Assembly: GCF_003576645.1 (NCBI RefSeq)
Contig: NC_044922.1
Coordinates: 28,394,725 to 28,458,724, forward strand
DNA: 64,000 bases
Direction: 5' to 3'
Origin: Ipomoea triloba
Lineage: Eukaryota; Streptophyta; Magnoliopsida; Solanales; Convolvulaceae
A program made the translations under genes and the position numbers. Below the pieces are notes generated by a model. The model had not been told where the DNA came from. It searched no databases and saw only the letters and a list, made by a program, of their open reading frames with translations. This document shows positions 38,640 through 50,062 of the stretch, piece after piece; within the stretch, counting starts at the first letter, position 1, and each line of letters starts with the position of its first letter.

Positions 38640-39243
38640 CATTATACGGTGGACCATGATTTACAATACATTGTGGAGCAAGGTTCCAAAGCGCCGATGT
38701 TTCATTAAAAGTAAATAAACGGATACTGTCAGTCCGTCATGTCTTAACGGAGCTCCGTAAATACAACTGCGGTTCATCTTAAAAGATACAACATCACATT
38801 TGTTTTTATATTATCAAATGAAACTGTAGTTATGCTGAAAGGAAAGTGCAGTATATATAAAATAAAACTGAATTACAATTTCACATATTTAAGTGTATAT
38901 TGTCCAATGAAACTATAGTTATATCGAAATGATATTGTAGTTGTGTTGAAAGAAAACTGCAATGTATTATAAAAGAAATTGTAGTTGTGTTGAAAGGAAA
39001 CTGAATAACAATTTCACATATTTGAGTGTATAATGTCAACGAAACTGTAGTTATATCTAAAATGAACTGTAGTTGTATCGAAAGGGAATTGCAGTGTATA
39101 TAAAATGAAACTGAATATATTATACACAGAGAGTTAACAACGCGGAACATAGCCGTTTCAGCCGTTTCTTTTCATTAATCAAAACGACGTCGTTTTGATG
39201 CATGAACCACAATCCATTGTGGATCGCGGTCCACAGTAAAATT
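38640..39243. mobile_element. Diverged MULE-MITE copy with internal minisatellite
   Basis: Left end TCATTATACGGTGGACCATG with ACATTGTGGAGCAAGG; right end, reverse-complemented, GCACAAATTTTACTGTGGAC with CCACAATGGATTGTGG. The palindrome CAAAACGACGTCGTTTTG (39180-39197) lies just inside the right end. The interior (38790-39120) is built from GAAACTGTAGTTATG and GAAAGGAAACTGCAGT units. No coding capacity or clear TSD is seen; limits are approximate. Confidence 0.6.
38770..39120. repeat. Minisatellite of AACTGTAGTT(A/G)T(G/A) units inside the MULE copy
   Basis: Units of about 30-45 bp containing ACTGTAGTTATG.TGAAA and GGAAACTGCAGTGTATA alternate at least five times. They are unrelated in sequence to the TGTGAATGTAGAGT array of the 9154-9843 copy, although the elements share termini. 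Confidence 0.65.
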
Positions 39244-39726
39244 TGTGCATCTCACCTTCTCACTGTTTTTTTCTATACTAATTTTATTTAAAAAAATTTT
39301 AAAAAAGAAAATTTAAATTCGGTAATCGCCACATTAGCATATTACCAAGTCAACACATTATTTTAAATCGAATTGTATGATTTTACATTGTTCGGAAATT
39401 TAATTATAATTGTTTTGATTTCAATGACTCTATTGAAGTTTGATGTGTAAATTGTAATTGGACAATTAATTTGACCCTTATTTCAAAAAATAAATTTAAA
39501 AAAGAAAAACATAATTCTGGACAGTCCCGAGTGGAACTGAATCACTGATACTAAATTTGGTTCGGAGTTGCCTCGCCAACTCGCCAAGTACACTCCTTTT
39601 TTGAACCTTTCGAAACCCTAATAAAGCAAAAAATCTTTATCTGTAGACTGTGATGTAATTCTCTCTCTCTCTAAATATACTTCCATATCTTGTGTGTATC
39701 TGCCCGCATATACGTATAAACCTGCA

Positions 39727-42700
39727 ATGAAGTACAACTATCGAGCACACGATCGACCACTTTCGCGGCATGTGCCAGCCCTCAGTTACTGCGCCGAGCA
39801 ACCCATTTCAGGTTTCCTTAATCCCTCTGATTCTTTTGTTTAAGTTTTGGTCTGAAATGGGAGGGAAAATCCTAAGGAATATGTCTGTACTTGTATGAAC
39901 TCAGATTTGTGTATAAATGATGAATGTGGTTATGTGAGTTTAGTTTTTTTTTTCCCCTCCTTTTTTGGGGTTAATTTGAGCTGTTTTTGTTATTGTTTTT
40001 GGAAATTTCTTGGGTTTATTCTGCAATCAAATGTATATCACATAAAAGACTTGATCTTTTTGTTGGGGGATAGGGATTGAGGGTGGGGATGGGTTGAAAG
40101 AAATGCAAGAATTGTGAAATGTGATCTCTCAATTGTAGGGTGTGATGTGGTTTTAATTGAACCAAGAGCATGCTTTTTCTGTAGGAAAGTTTGCATTTTT
40201 GGTTCCTCAATTGTTATATGTTATGCAACATAGGGCCTAGGTTTTAATTTTTTGAAATGTGATCTCTCAATTGTTTAGTGTGGTGTCAATTTGTTAGTTT
40301 AAGGTGAGTTTGGTTGAGTGAACTGAGTTGGGTGATGTAGGAAGTTGAGGGAGGGAGAAGGCAGAAAGGGAGAGTATTTGAAAGAGGAATATAGAGAGAG
40401 TAGTGAGAAAAAGCTAGAATTTTTAGTCTCAAACTTCTAGCTTTTTTCCAATGAGCTATTTAAATTATGAAAATACAGTCAAAATACATTGAATTTACCC
40501 TAAGTTGCGTTCATGTTAATAGCGAATTTCCAGTTGGCAAAAGTTTAAATTCATCGACATTGTGACGAATTCACTTATGGCATTGACCACTTGCTTCAGT
40601 CCACGTGTTGCAGCGTTTGAAAGATAACAATTAAACGCCTCCAGTACAAACTTCTAAACCCAGCGTACAACCTCCTATAGACAGCTTGTAACACGATTTA
40701 GTGCATCTGGTAATGCCAATCAACTTAGGTTTCAGATGTGTTCTGAAAATCAGTGCTTTTGAGAAGAAAATACACTAATTTACGGGAGGGAAATGTTGGA
40801 GGGCGATTGAGGGAGGAACTGAGAAACTTCAAAAAGGACCCCAAGAAACCCTCATCCAGCAACTCGCTAAACAATTGAGGGATCGCTTTTCCAAAATCAG
40901 CAATTTTCCCCTTTTTGTATGAAACTTTTTTTCTATGTGAAGGGTCAGTTTCCTTTTCTTTTTGTTGCTAGTTTCAGTTGGTTATTTGGATCCAGATTTT
41001 GGACATTCTCGTCGGTACTTTCAAAACCAAATGGATCTGCGGGGAACTATCAGGAGACAGATTGAGAAGGAGAGAATTAGGGAGGAGATTCTTGCACAAG
41101 AGATTGCTCGAAGAAGGATTCTCGAAGCAGAGGTAAGGATGGAGCTTATGAGGGAGCGGGAAGCTGCTATGCTAAGAGGGCAACTGCCTAACGAGAGGTC
41201 ACTTGAGGAAAGAATTGTGAGACTGATTGAGGAGAGGTTGGGAGTGGGGATCTCTAGTACTGGAGTGGCTGCTCGAGGAGAAAACGGGAGGTCCCAAGTG
41301 GTGCCACTTCGCGAGTGGAGTATCGAGCCATGGACTTCAGAGGTGCCTTTTAGGCAACAGAGTGTGGAACCAAGATTATTTGAGTTGAAACCTCACTCTG
41401 AGTTTCAGAGTTTGGAGCCAAATATTTCAGAGGTGAAACCTGCACCTGAGCTTGGCAAAGAGAAAGAGAGGATCGTTTTTAAGGTTAGTGTGCATTCTTC
41501 TCTGAGTATTTGAATCTATTGTCTGTCTATATTTGAACTTTGGCATTGATGAAGTTTCTATGATTTATCCATATTGTATACTTGTCTTCATTTTTTCTCC
41601 TTGTGTATCTCTTTTCTGAATTGAATCTGGATAGAGTATACCTTTCCATATTCGTGTTATAGCTATTAATTCATTTCATCATTTGCAGCTATAGGGAGAA
41701 GGCCCTTTAGGTTCTGTCTAGGCATGCACTGCTTGATAGTGCAAATTATACCATGAAACAGGGTTTACCTTGCATTGTGGACCCTGGTCCAAGTACTTGC
41801 AGACATGCAGTTGACACAATCTGTATTAGTTAACCGTTTCTGTACTTGTAAACAAATTGAAAGCACATCATATGGTAATTACAGACACATAACATGAGAA
41901 CTACAAATACATAAACTGTTAATTGCAGGTGAGAGAATATGTTAACTGCAAACTCATAACATATTCTGTAGTTATCATGTTATGTGCCTATAATTACCAT
42001 GTTATGTGCCTTCAATTTGTTTACAATATAGAATTGTTAATTGCAGGTACAGAATGTGTTAACTGCGGACATATAATTTTTGAATCAGGGTTCAATATGA
42101 ACCTTGGTCCATGGTATAACAATTGGCTTGATAGTGGATCCATCGATATTTGATAATGTAATGGGCCTGATGCCCTTGCACATGGCAGAGCTATTACTTG
42201 CAAACCCACTGGTGAAACTTGAAAGGTCGGCTTGGGAATGGCCTAGTGGTTATGGACTCAAATAACTACTTCTATAGATTGCCGTTTCTTTGATGCTGTG
42301 ATGCCATGCCATCATCCTAGGCATTGCCTCGGTATATCTTGGAAGAGAATTATCTGAGTTAATGCCTGCATTGGCCCTCAAGCTTTTTGATTTTCACCGT
42401 GGGTTCACCTGCAATAGATCACCCTATGCGGGGGCACCAGGTTCATTCCGGCTAACTTTTGTTCTAGTAGGCTCATTAAAACATGTCGGCTTGACCTTAT
42501 CATTTCTTTGATTGATTTATATATTTAGGTTGTCTAAAGCTGTGGATAAAGTATTATGGTCCTTCACTATCCATCAGAAGGTTACAATGTGATATATTGT
42601 CTTTGTTATGGACTATTTTTGAGTACTTTATTGCAGGCTAAGCCCGATGGAGTCTCTGGAGTGAAGAGAAAAATGGAAACGCCACCAGAAGTAGCGATTA

Positions 42701-43509
42701 GCAGTGAGCAGCCAACAGGCGTCCCGAAGAAGAAAGTGAAAGAGGAGTGGAGTTGTGCGCTTTGTCAGGTTAGCGCCACAAGCAAGGACGGGCTAAACGA
42801 GCACCTCAGAGGAAAGAAACACAAGTCGAAGGAGGCTGGTTTAAAAGCACAGCGGAGTGGGAAGAACTTCAGTATCGGCCTTTTTCCAAAGAAACCTAAA
42901 CCCGCTGTGCTTGCTGAAATGGCTGATGATGTAAAGTCCAAGGAAAGTTTATCGGGTGTAGTAGCAATGAAGGGATGTCCAAATGGCAACGAGGCACCAT
43001 CGCTGCAGATTGATCGTGCTGTTGATGACTCTAAGGAGAAAAACGCTGCGATGGTTCAAAACAAACGAAAGACTAATGCTAAAAAGAGGAAGAAGTATAA
43101 GTTCTGGTGCGAGCACTGCAAGATAGGCGCGTTCTCTAAGAAAGTTATGGAGGACCACAATATCGGGAAGAAGCATTTGGCCCGGCTTCAGGGGATGAAA
43201 GGTGAAGGCACAGCTGCAACGCCAACTCAAGTGGAGGACACCACAACTGAAAAGCTGAATGACGATGATGCAAAAGGGACCAAAAAGAACCGCCATAAGA
43301 TAGGCACCTCGTCTGAAGATGTGATGAAAGGCCACAGCCACATGATGTCAAAGGAACATTCTTCCCCACCCCAGGAGATGAAATGCGACAGCACTGCAGC
43401 CGCTGTTACTTGGCTGGACATCGCCACTGAAATGGCGATTATAACACAAAGGGGACCAGAAGCACGTAGCGGCGGGTCAGCCATTCAGGCTGTTGATGCA
43501 GTCGACTAG
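39727..43509 (+). CDS. C2H2 (matrin/U1-type) zinc-finger protein
   Basis: Three exons, 39727-39811, 40978-41483 and 42637-43509, join in frame to 487 aa. Exon 2 has two in-frame acceptors six bases apart (CTAG and TTTCAG); I chose TTTCAG. After a short N-terminus comes a charged helical stretch (about 50-100) rich in Arg/Glu, likely a coiled coil. Two zinc fingers of the U1C/matrin type follow: C237-C240-H253-H259 and C355-C358-H371-H377, each preceded by an aromatic residue and followed by basic residues (GKKH). Lys-rich blocks near both fingers look like nuclear localisation signals. Such fingers usually bind double-stranded or structured RNA, so a nuclear RNA-related role is plausible, but I cannot name the gene. 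Intron 2 carries a MULE-type MITE. The C-terminal 100 residues are low complexity. Confidence 0.85.
41741..42125. mobile_element. MULE-MITE in intron 2 of the zinc-finger gene, 10-bp TSD
   Basis: A perfect direct repeat GCTTGATAGT at 41731-41740 and 42126-42135 flanks the element. Termini are GCAAATTATACCATGAAACA and, reverse-complemented, CAATTGTTATACCATGGACC. Sub-terminal CCTTGCATTGTGGACCCTGG on the left mirrors the right-hand GGTTCAATATGAACCTTGG. The interior holds repeated ATAACATG..AATTAC and TGTTAACTGC words. It is noncoding. Confidence 0.85.
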
Positions 43510-44296
43510 AAGGCGATGAGCATTCGGGGACCAACCTGGGAGTTTTCATGCTACAAACATCCTTAAACCTCATTGGTCCTAGGATTCATGAAAATGTTGT
43601 GGGGCAAATCATTCATTGTTTGGCAAAAAAAAAAAAACCCCTATGACAGCTTCTGTGCAAGCTGTGTAGTACTGTATTATGGAATAGATTTCTACCTTTT
43701 CTTGTTCAGACTTCTGAAACCTTTGGAAGTTTGGAGTCCTTTGTTAGTTAACTTAATTCTTCATATCTTGTATGGAGGATGAAGAAATTTCCTTTCTATT
43801 TACCTGTCATATTTGTTCTCAACGGCTAATTATAAGATTTTTCGTTCAAAACAACGTTGTTTTGAGTAACTAACCTTTTTTTAAAAAAACACCAAACTTG
43901 ACTAATTGGCTAGTCGACTAAAATGACAATTATTGCCTCTTCCGTTTGTGCCTAAGCGGTCACCTAGGTCAAGCTTTACAACCCTCCCTAGTTGCAATTC
44001 TCTAGGAGTGGATTCAAGAACATGACACAATCAAGCTTTACAACCCTCCCTAGTTGCAATTCTCTAGGAGTGGATTCAAGAACATGACACAATTCTATTC
44101 AACTAAGCAAATTCTACCTTTTATCACAAGATTTAATCAGTAAAACGGATAAATAATCAAATGAGACTATCTTTACTACAGAAATGCACACTAGAGTGTG
44201 TGCAATTTGTCCAACATGAGTGCACACAATGAGAGTTTATTGTTATTGATTCAACTGACACTCTAAGGATTACAATAATACAGTAGTAGTAAAGTC
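43510..44296. other. 3' region of the zinc-finger gene and intergenic repeats
   Basis: The first ~280 bp are probably 3' UTR. The palindrome CAAAACAACGTTGTTTTG lies at 43847-43864, and a CTAAGCGGTCACCTAGG word near 43951 recalls the hAT-like sub-termini at 16-17 kb. The 62-bp tandem is listed separately. Confidence 0.5.
43970..44093. repeat. 62-bp perfect tandem duplication
   Basis: CAAGCTTTACAACCCTCCCT starts at 43970 and again at 44032, and the two copies look identical over 62 bp. It is recent and noncoding. Confidence 0.9.
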
Positions 44297-44777
44297 CTAT
44301 ACAAGGCTAACAATAGGTAAGACTAAACCAGAACCACACACACACCTAATATATCTAACACACACAAGCCAAGCCCCGATGGAAAGCCAGACCTTCCGGG
44401 TTGTGGAGCGACCTACAGCTAAGTACATAACCTCCTCAGAGAGCGAGGAGATTAATAGGGAGAGTATGGACTGGTCTTGTTGTATCCAGAGCAAGTGTGT
44501 CAGATTATCGGTTGTGGAAATCGCCTCGTTAGACGTGCTGTTAGTGGCGGTGGCGGTTGCAGCGAGAACTCGCGGTGGGCACGGCGTATCTCCATTGACG
44601 AAGCTGATGAGACCCTGGCCACGCAATAAAGGGATGATTTGCGTGCGCCAAAATAAGGTAATTCCGTGTTGTCAGTTTGATCAACACGAAATGATGGGCT
44701 GAGGAGGTGGTTCGGGGCGACAGTCGGGGGAGGTATGGTGGTGGTGGTAACGTGCCCTCAGAAGTAGGAGTGGCCAT
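44297..44777 (-). pseudogene. Ty1/copia gag relic
   Basis: On the minus strand two overlapping frames carry pieces of the UBN2-type gag of plant copia elements: HHFVLIKLTTRNYLI in one, then LISFVNGDTPCPP and WIQQDQSILSLLISSLSEE in the other. They are out of frame with each other; an extra T in a T run near 44655 accounts for the shift. No protease, integrase or reverse transcriptase follows. Short related sequences on both sides (GAGAGTTTATTGTTATTGAT at about 44231 and GAGAGTTTGTTATTATTGAT at about 44817) may be remains of flanking repeats. Confidence 0.65.
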
Positions 44778-44860
44778 GGATAGAGAGAGAAATCCTATCG
44801 CAATCTAATACCATATGAGAGTTTGTTATTATTGATTCAACAACAGTAGTAAAGTCACAG

Positions 44861-44953
44861 ACTATTTGCATCCATGATCCATGTTATGTCTCACAAACTA
44901 TTTGCATCCATGTTATGTCTCACAGACTATTTGCATCCATGTTGTGTCTCACA
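44861..44953. repeat. Short tandem repeat, three units of 29-36 bp
   Basis: ACTATTTGCATCCATG begins at 44861, 44897 and 44926, each followed by TT(A/G)TGTCTCACA. The first unit has a 7-bp partial duplication. Confidence 0.85.
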
Positions 44954-45466
44954 GTTTCACCACCATCTCCCTGGAACATTAGCCTAGTAAAACATGCCTC
45001 AACATATATAAGTTATCTAAACTGCTTGTATACGATTATATTTTGGGAGTATGTTGTGGCAGAGGTGAGCTAGGTGGGCCAGGTTTGAGCCACAAGAAAA
45101 GACAGGACAACATAGAAAACTCCAATCAGATCCGGAATCTATGCCACTCACTCTTCTTCAAGAATGAGTCATGGAAGAAAAAGGCATCAACTTCAATTGG
45201 ATTCCCATTAACAATAAGAAGATTGCCAAAAGAGACAAGTAGGAAAAAAAAATTAATATTTCCATTTAATCTAAAGCAGAAACTATAGTGTATCTGTTTC
45301 TACCAATAATCAAGATATTGCATATACCAAACATCATATCATATCATAATATATATATCTCTCTACTTGTCCTTTCTGATGGAAAACGCGGGACTGTACG
45401 CGAGGGAGGGCCCGAGGAAGAGCTTTTCTAGCACGATTCATGTTATGGCAGTTGAAGGATAGAGGA
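44954..45466. other. Gene-free region and 3' end of the DLN-motif gene
   Basis: No gene is seen. The stretch adjoining 45466 is probably the 3' UTR of the minus-strand DLN-motif gene. An 81-codon frame at 45043-45288 has no recognisable features. Confidence 0.5.
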
Positions 45467-47399
45467 TCAAACGCGGAGGGCAACGGGGTCTTGCCATGAT
45501 ATTTTCGGCTTCCTAGCTCGAGACGAGCCTTCCCCGGCATTTCTACATAGGGATATCCTCAAGTCGTTGTGTTGGTCTTCGTTTAGGCCTCTTGTCATGC
45601 TTTTTTCGAGCTCCTCTGGTAACGTTGGATCAATGTTCCACCTCGATTCTTCCTCGGTCTGTAAGTGAAGTCGTTGAGAAAATATGTTAGGGAGTGGAGT
45701 ATAATGTGAAGACGAGGAAGTTAAGATTTCAATTCGGTCTCGAGTCATTTACCGAGATCACGTTCAAATCAAACGCGGGAGCTCGAGATGGTGGCGAGAC
45801 TTCTTTCCCGCAATGACTACTCTCGTTTAAATCGAACAGTGGGGTTGTGCAGCCCATCATAACAGCACTGTTTCCGCCAAACAATCTTTCGTTTTGGTTC
45901 AAATCAATAGCTTGTTTAGGCTTCTCAAAGCCCGCATCCTTCCCGCTATAACCCCTGGAATGGTGATTAGCATCAGAAACGGAACTCAAACGCATAACAG
46001 CTTCCGTCCCGTTGTGTGTCTTTTGCCGCTTATGCTTCGCACCGGTGGGAGGTGGAAATACATCTTGAGGAGCAGTTTCCTTCAACATTCTTCCCTTCTG
46101 TTTCGGGCCAGGTAGCGGTGGCAACTTGCGCGGGGCAGCATCCTTCTTGTTTGGCCTCGTGCCCTTCGCCCCGGTTTTAGGATAGATTTCTAAGTTTGGA
46201 TGTTGTGCTAGCTTGTGCTCTTGCTGGCTCTCCATAGACTTCGCTTGCAAGAGGTATTTGTGCCTCCGACGTAAGAAGCTGCAAAGTAAAACCGCCATTA
46301 CACAGCTGCACCACGTTTTTCAAACATAAACACAAACGACACAATCTATGAAACAGATTGAACCCTCGAGATAACTTCTATAACTAAACACTGGAACAAG
46401 TCAATAAACAGATATAGAATACCAAAAATACATGATTGCTTCAACCAAATTTTCATTCAACATCATAGCGGAAACATGAAATATATGTAAACAGCATACC
46501 GAACTTCAGCAAGTAATATCATCTTCCGCTTTTTCGCATCCTCCAACTTGTCTTTGATGCCATTTGTTTCCTATTGAACACCACAAAAACAAGTAAATTA
46601 ACTGAGACCTACACAACTCAAAGCATTCACAACTGCACCAATTCTCCTAAAACCATTTTTATAGACTTTCCATTGAATATATAGAGCAAGACAACACATC
46701 ATTAAAAACATCTTATATAGCATCCAAAACACATCATATAACCACTGCCACTTTGGAGCCACAAATACTAGAAATAAACCTATCAATGTTAAATTCTGAA
46801 GTAAAACAACCTAAATGCTATATTTTTTTGGTAATACTGAAAAGAACTTTTGTGCTATATGGCTCAAGTAAACACAAACAACGAAAAAAAACACAAACAC
46901 CAAGAGGGGTTCAAGATGTTTAATCCCAGATTGTCTGGTTTGCAATTCCAGATTCAAATCAAAGACAAACATAGGGTATGTTTAATCCCAGACACTAATA
47001 CTGGCAAGGGTGAAAGTACACAGAAATTCTCATAAACAAAATTAAACTATAACAAAGCAGAACAAAACTATGCATTAAAGGAACACAAGGACTTTGATTT
47101 CACCAGATAAACTTCAAAATCAAATAACAAAACACCCAATCAGTGACCTAAACCTAAACAGTTTTCATATCAACCACAAGATAATAACAACAAGAAACCC
47201 AAAGCGAAAATCAAATCAAGAATCAAAGAGAAGCCCTAAAAAAACACAGATCTTGAAAAAGAGAGATCAACAAGAAACCAACCCTTTGCAGTTCTTGAAA
47301 GTCCTGGAAGAGAGCCTGGTGCTTCATCCTGGCCTTGGCATCCTCATACCCACCAAAACTGGGCGATTCCATGGAAGCCCTTTTCATCTTCTTAGACAT
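45467..47399 (-). CDS. Uncharacterised plant coiled-coil protein with three DLN (EAR-like) motifs
   Basis: Four exons, 47399-47283, 46570-46500, 46278-45753 and 45658-45467, join in frame to 301 aa. The last junction (TCG|GTAAATG to CTTACAG|ACCGAG) replaces an early stop at 45729 and brings in a C-terminus ending KISWQDPVALRV, which I believe is conserved in plant homologues. Residues about 20-85 are charged and helical (FQDFQELQRETN...KKRKMILLAEVRFLRRRHKYL), a likely coiled coil. The middle is Lys/Pro-rich. Three DLN motifs, at 188-190 (IDLNQNE), 212-214 (LFDLNESS) and 233-235 (AFDLNVIS), resemble EAR repression motifs that recruit TOPLESS-type corepressors. A nuclear transcription-related role is inference. 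I cannot assign a gene name. Confidence 0.8.
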
Positions 47400-49407
47400 C
47401 AGATCGCGAGAGAATCAAGAGAGAGGGAGATAGAGAGAGAGAGAAAAAAGAGGGGGTAGAGAGAAGGAGGAGAAAAGGATAAAAAAGAAAAGAGAGGCGT
47501 AGAGGAGAGAAATAATGAGGGTATGGAGAAAGAAAGGAAAAGACAGAGAGATAAGGGAGGGAAGGTGTGAGGAGGAGGTGGTGAGAAGGTTCTTTAGAGC
47601 TTTCCTGTTTTCTCTGTGAAAGAAAGAAAGAAAGCTCTGACCAAGACAAAGCCCAAAAAGCCCACATATATCGGGTGTGAAAATATTTAAGAATATAAAA
47701 CATTGATTGTTGTTTTGGAAGAGGCTGCAAAGGTGGGGGGTGATGGATGATGATGATGATGATGAAGATGGGGGGAATTTTTCCCTTGTAGCAGCAGAAG
47801 GGTATTTGTGGCAACATCTCTTGTTTCTCACTCTCTCCCCCCCAACAAAATTTTTGGTTTTGAGGTCTATGAGGTGGGTTTGGTTGGAGGACATTTGAAG
47901 ACACCTCTCTCTCTCTCTTTCTCTCTCTTGATTCCCCATGGTTTCTTTTTTGTTTTTCTTTCTTTCTTCTCACACAAATCTTGGTCCAGCTGGGCCATTA
48001 CAGAGGGGGGTGGACTCTTTCTTTGATTTTGATGGGTTTTGTGCAGTTTCTACAGTCTTCTCTTCCTTCTTGAATTCTTGGCCTCTGCTACATGGTAAAG
48101 ATTGGGTTTTTCTTGCTTTTTAGGGGTTCGGCCGTTTTGGGCAGACAGGGCTGGACGGTAAAGATAAGAGTTTTTAGTGAGAGAGAAAAAAACTCATCAA
48201 CATGCTGAAAAAGCAGCCATGAGAGAGAGAATAGAGAGAGAGAAAGAGAGTGGGTGCTTTCTGATTTGTTGCAGTTTTTGGTAGTACCTTGTTTTTAGGC
48301 TTTGATGGCATGAGGGTGATGTCTATCCACATTATTATTATTATTACTATATTCTTGTGAAATTACAGTTATACCCCCCTTTCTTGGTGTTTTCCCAATG
48401 TTCTATTTTTCAAACTTGCATCAAATGGGTGACCAAAGATTCAAGACTTACCATTTTGGTTGTGTGGGAAACCATGACTGGCTGTGGAGATTTTCCCAGG
48501 AGGGTAAATTAAGTTTCAGGACCTCCATCCATGTCTCCATTGCAGGGGTATTTTGGTAATTTCACTTGGAATATTTATAATGCATACAAAAAAACATTTT
48601 AGGTTTGGGAGAGGAAGTCCATGTCCACATCCTCAACCACACCCATCTTTTTACACCTAACTTCACCATGCCCACCTGCCTTCAAAACCCACAAGTTTTT
48701 CAATTTTGCCTATAGATTTCTCCATATAAAATATCTTTACTATTATTGATTGGTAAAAGTCATTCAATAACTCTTATTTATGTCAACTGTACAAAATTCT
48801 CAGCATGTTAAAGCACAAAGAATCGATACTCCAATTGGAGTTTGAACTTGTGACTTCCTATTTAAGAGTCATAGAGATGTCATTGAATTATAAGCTACTT
48901 CGCAACGTGTACATAGTTAGTTATTGATTTCATGGTTTGGTATGGGAGAACCCAACCAAAGTGCTAAAGACCCACAAAGCACAATCCATGGAAGTGTTGG
49001 TAAGAGTGGAGTTGTGCCTAATCATCATGCATATATAGGTTACAGTTAACTCAAAAGTATGAATCTTAACAAACACAAAACATCATCAAATTAATACCAT
49101 GTTGTTGATACTATATAGTCCACCAATAATAAATTCCTTAACAGTGAAGTTTAAACCCAGATTTGGGATTATGGATGGTGGACAAAAAGGACAACACAGA
49201 GAAAGGAAGAAGTAGGAGGAAACTTGAAACAAGAAAAGAGTAAAAAAAGGTTTGGTTATGTAGTACCTGCATCACTCATTTCACACATGTAAGATGTCGA
49301 GGAAAAAAGGTTACGTTTAGTTTCTTAAAGTTTGGTTTCCTTAACCTTAGGGAACAATTTTATCGCTAAATAACTTGTAATTTGATGATACTTTTGATCT
49401 GTGACAC
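47400..49407. other. 5' region of the DLN-motif gene and gene-free flank
   Basis: The sequence upstream of the start codon is a long (GA)/(CT)-rich leader (47405-47640), with TATATATCGGG near 47665 as a possible TATA region on the minus strand. A (GAT)n run lies at about 47743-47765 and CT tracts at about 47906-47930 and 48178-48250. The long minus-strand frames here are products of the low-complexity sequence. Confidence 0.5.
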
Positions 49408-49410
49408 TTA

Positions 49411-49551
49411 GAGCATTCCTATCAATGAATTAAAGGATTAAAGGGAGATATTGGAACAGTGATGATGCAATGTGTTGATCCAAAACAGATCTGGAGTGGA
49501 GATCATTCACAAAAGCATCACCCTGCAAATACAAAATTATTGTCAGAAAAG

Positions 49552-49602
<51 letters not shown>

Positions 49603-50059
49603 GGGTGAGACGCAATTACGTCTCACCGCCTGGCTGGGCGATTGAGAGTGGCCGCTCTCAATTTAATTAAATCAAAATTTTCGCCGTTGCCTGGCAACTT
49701 ATATTTTATAAAAAAAAAAATCTATAATTTGGTGTTAAATATATTCATTATATTTATTTTTTATTAATTAATTTCAACTTTTCCATAGTTCCAGCACCTC
49801 TGTTTAATTATTTTTGTCTATAATTATGTTCCATCACCTATGTTTAATTACTTTGAATACAATTATAAATTTATAAACAAAATAGATAAAGAAATAATTA
49901 AAATATAGTGTGATAAAATGGTGGGTCCACAAAAAACTAAGAAATAACTCAAACTAGTGTGGAGAAGAGTTTTTGTGATTGAATGAGATAGTGGATGATG
50001 AGGTGAAAGCTGGGGCTCACAAAAAACTGGAGAAAAAACTCCAACTGATAAGGATGCTC
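49411..50059. mobile_element. PIF/Harbinger-like MITE (GAGCATCC family) with TTA TSD
   Basis: Termini GAGCATTCCTATCAATG and, reverse-complemented, GAGCATCCTTATCAGTTGG are flanked by TTA at 49408-49410 and 50060-50062. A (TA)n tract sits at about 49555-49597 and a GC-richer patch (CTCACCGCCTGGCTGGGCGA) follows it, the same internal layout as the 18833-19215 element. Confidence 0.7.
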
Positions 50060-50062
50060 TTA

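Noticed and set aside
42949..43484. Minus-strand frames opposite the zinc-finger gene
   Set aside because: They are antisense shadows; the plus strand carries the zinc-finger motifs.
45729..46298. A 189-codon frame as a complete gene ending at 45729
   Set aside because: The donor at 45752 and acceptor before 45658 join a further in-frame exon with a plausible conserved C-terminus; the frame's 5' part also reads back through the intron before exon 3.
47392..47973. Two long overlapping minus-strand frames of 174 and 193 codons
   Set aside because: They are rich in Ser/Leu/Phe/Arg from CT/GA tracts in the leader of the DLN-motif gene and match no family.
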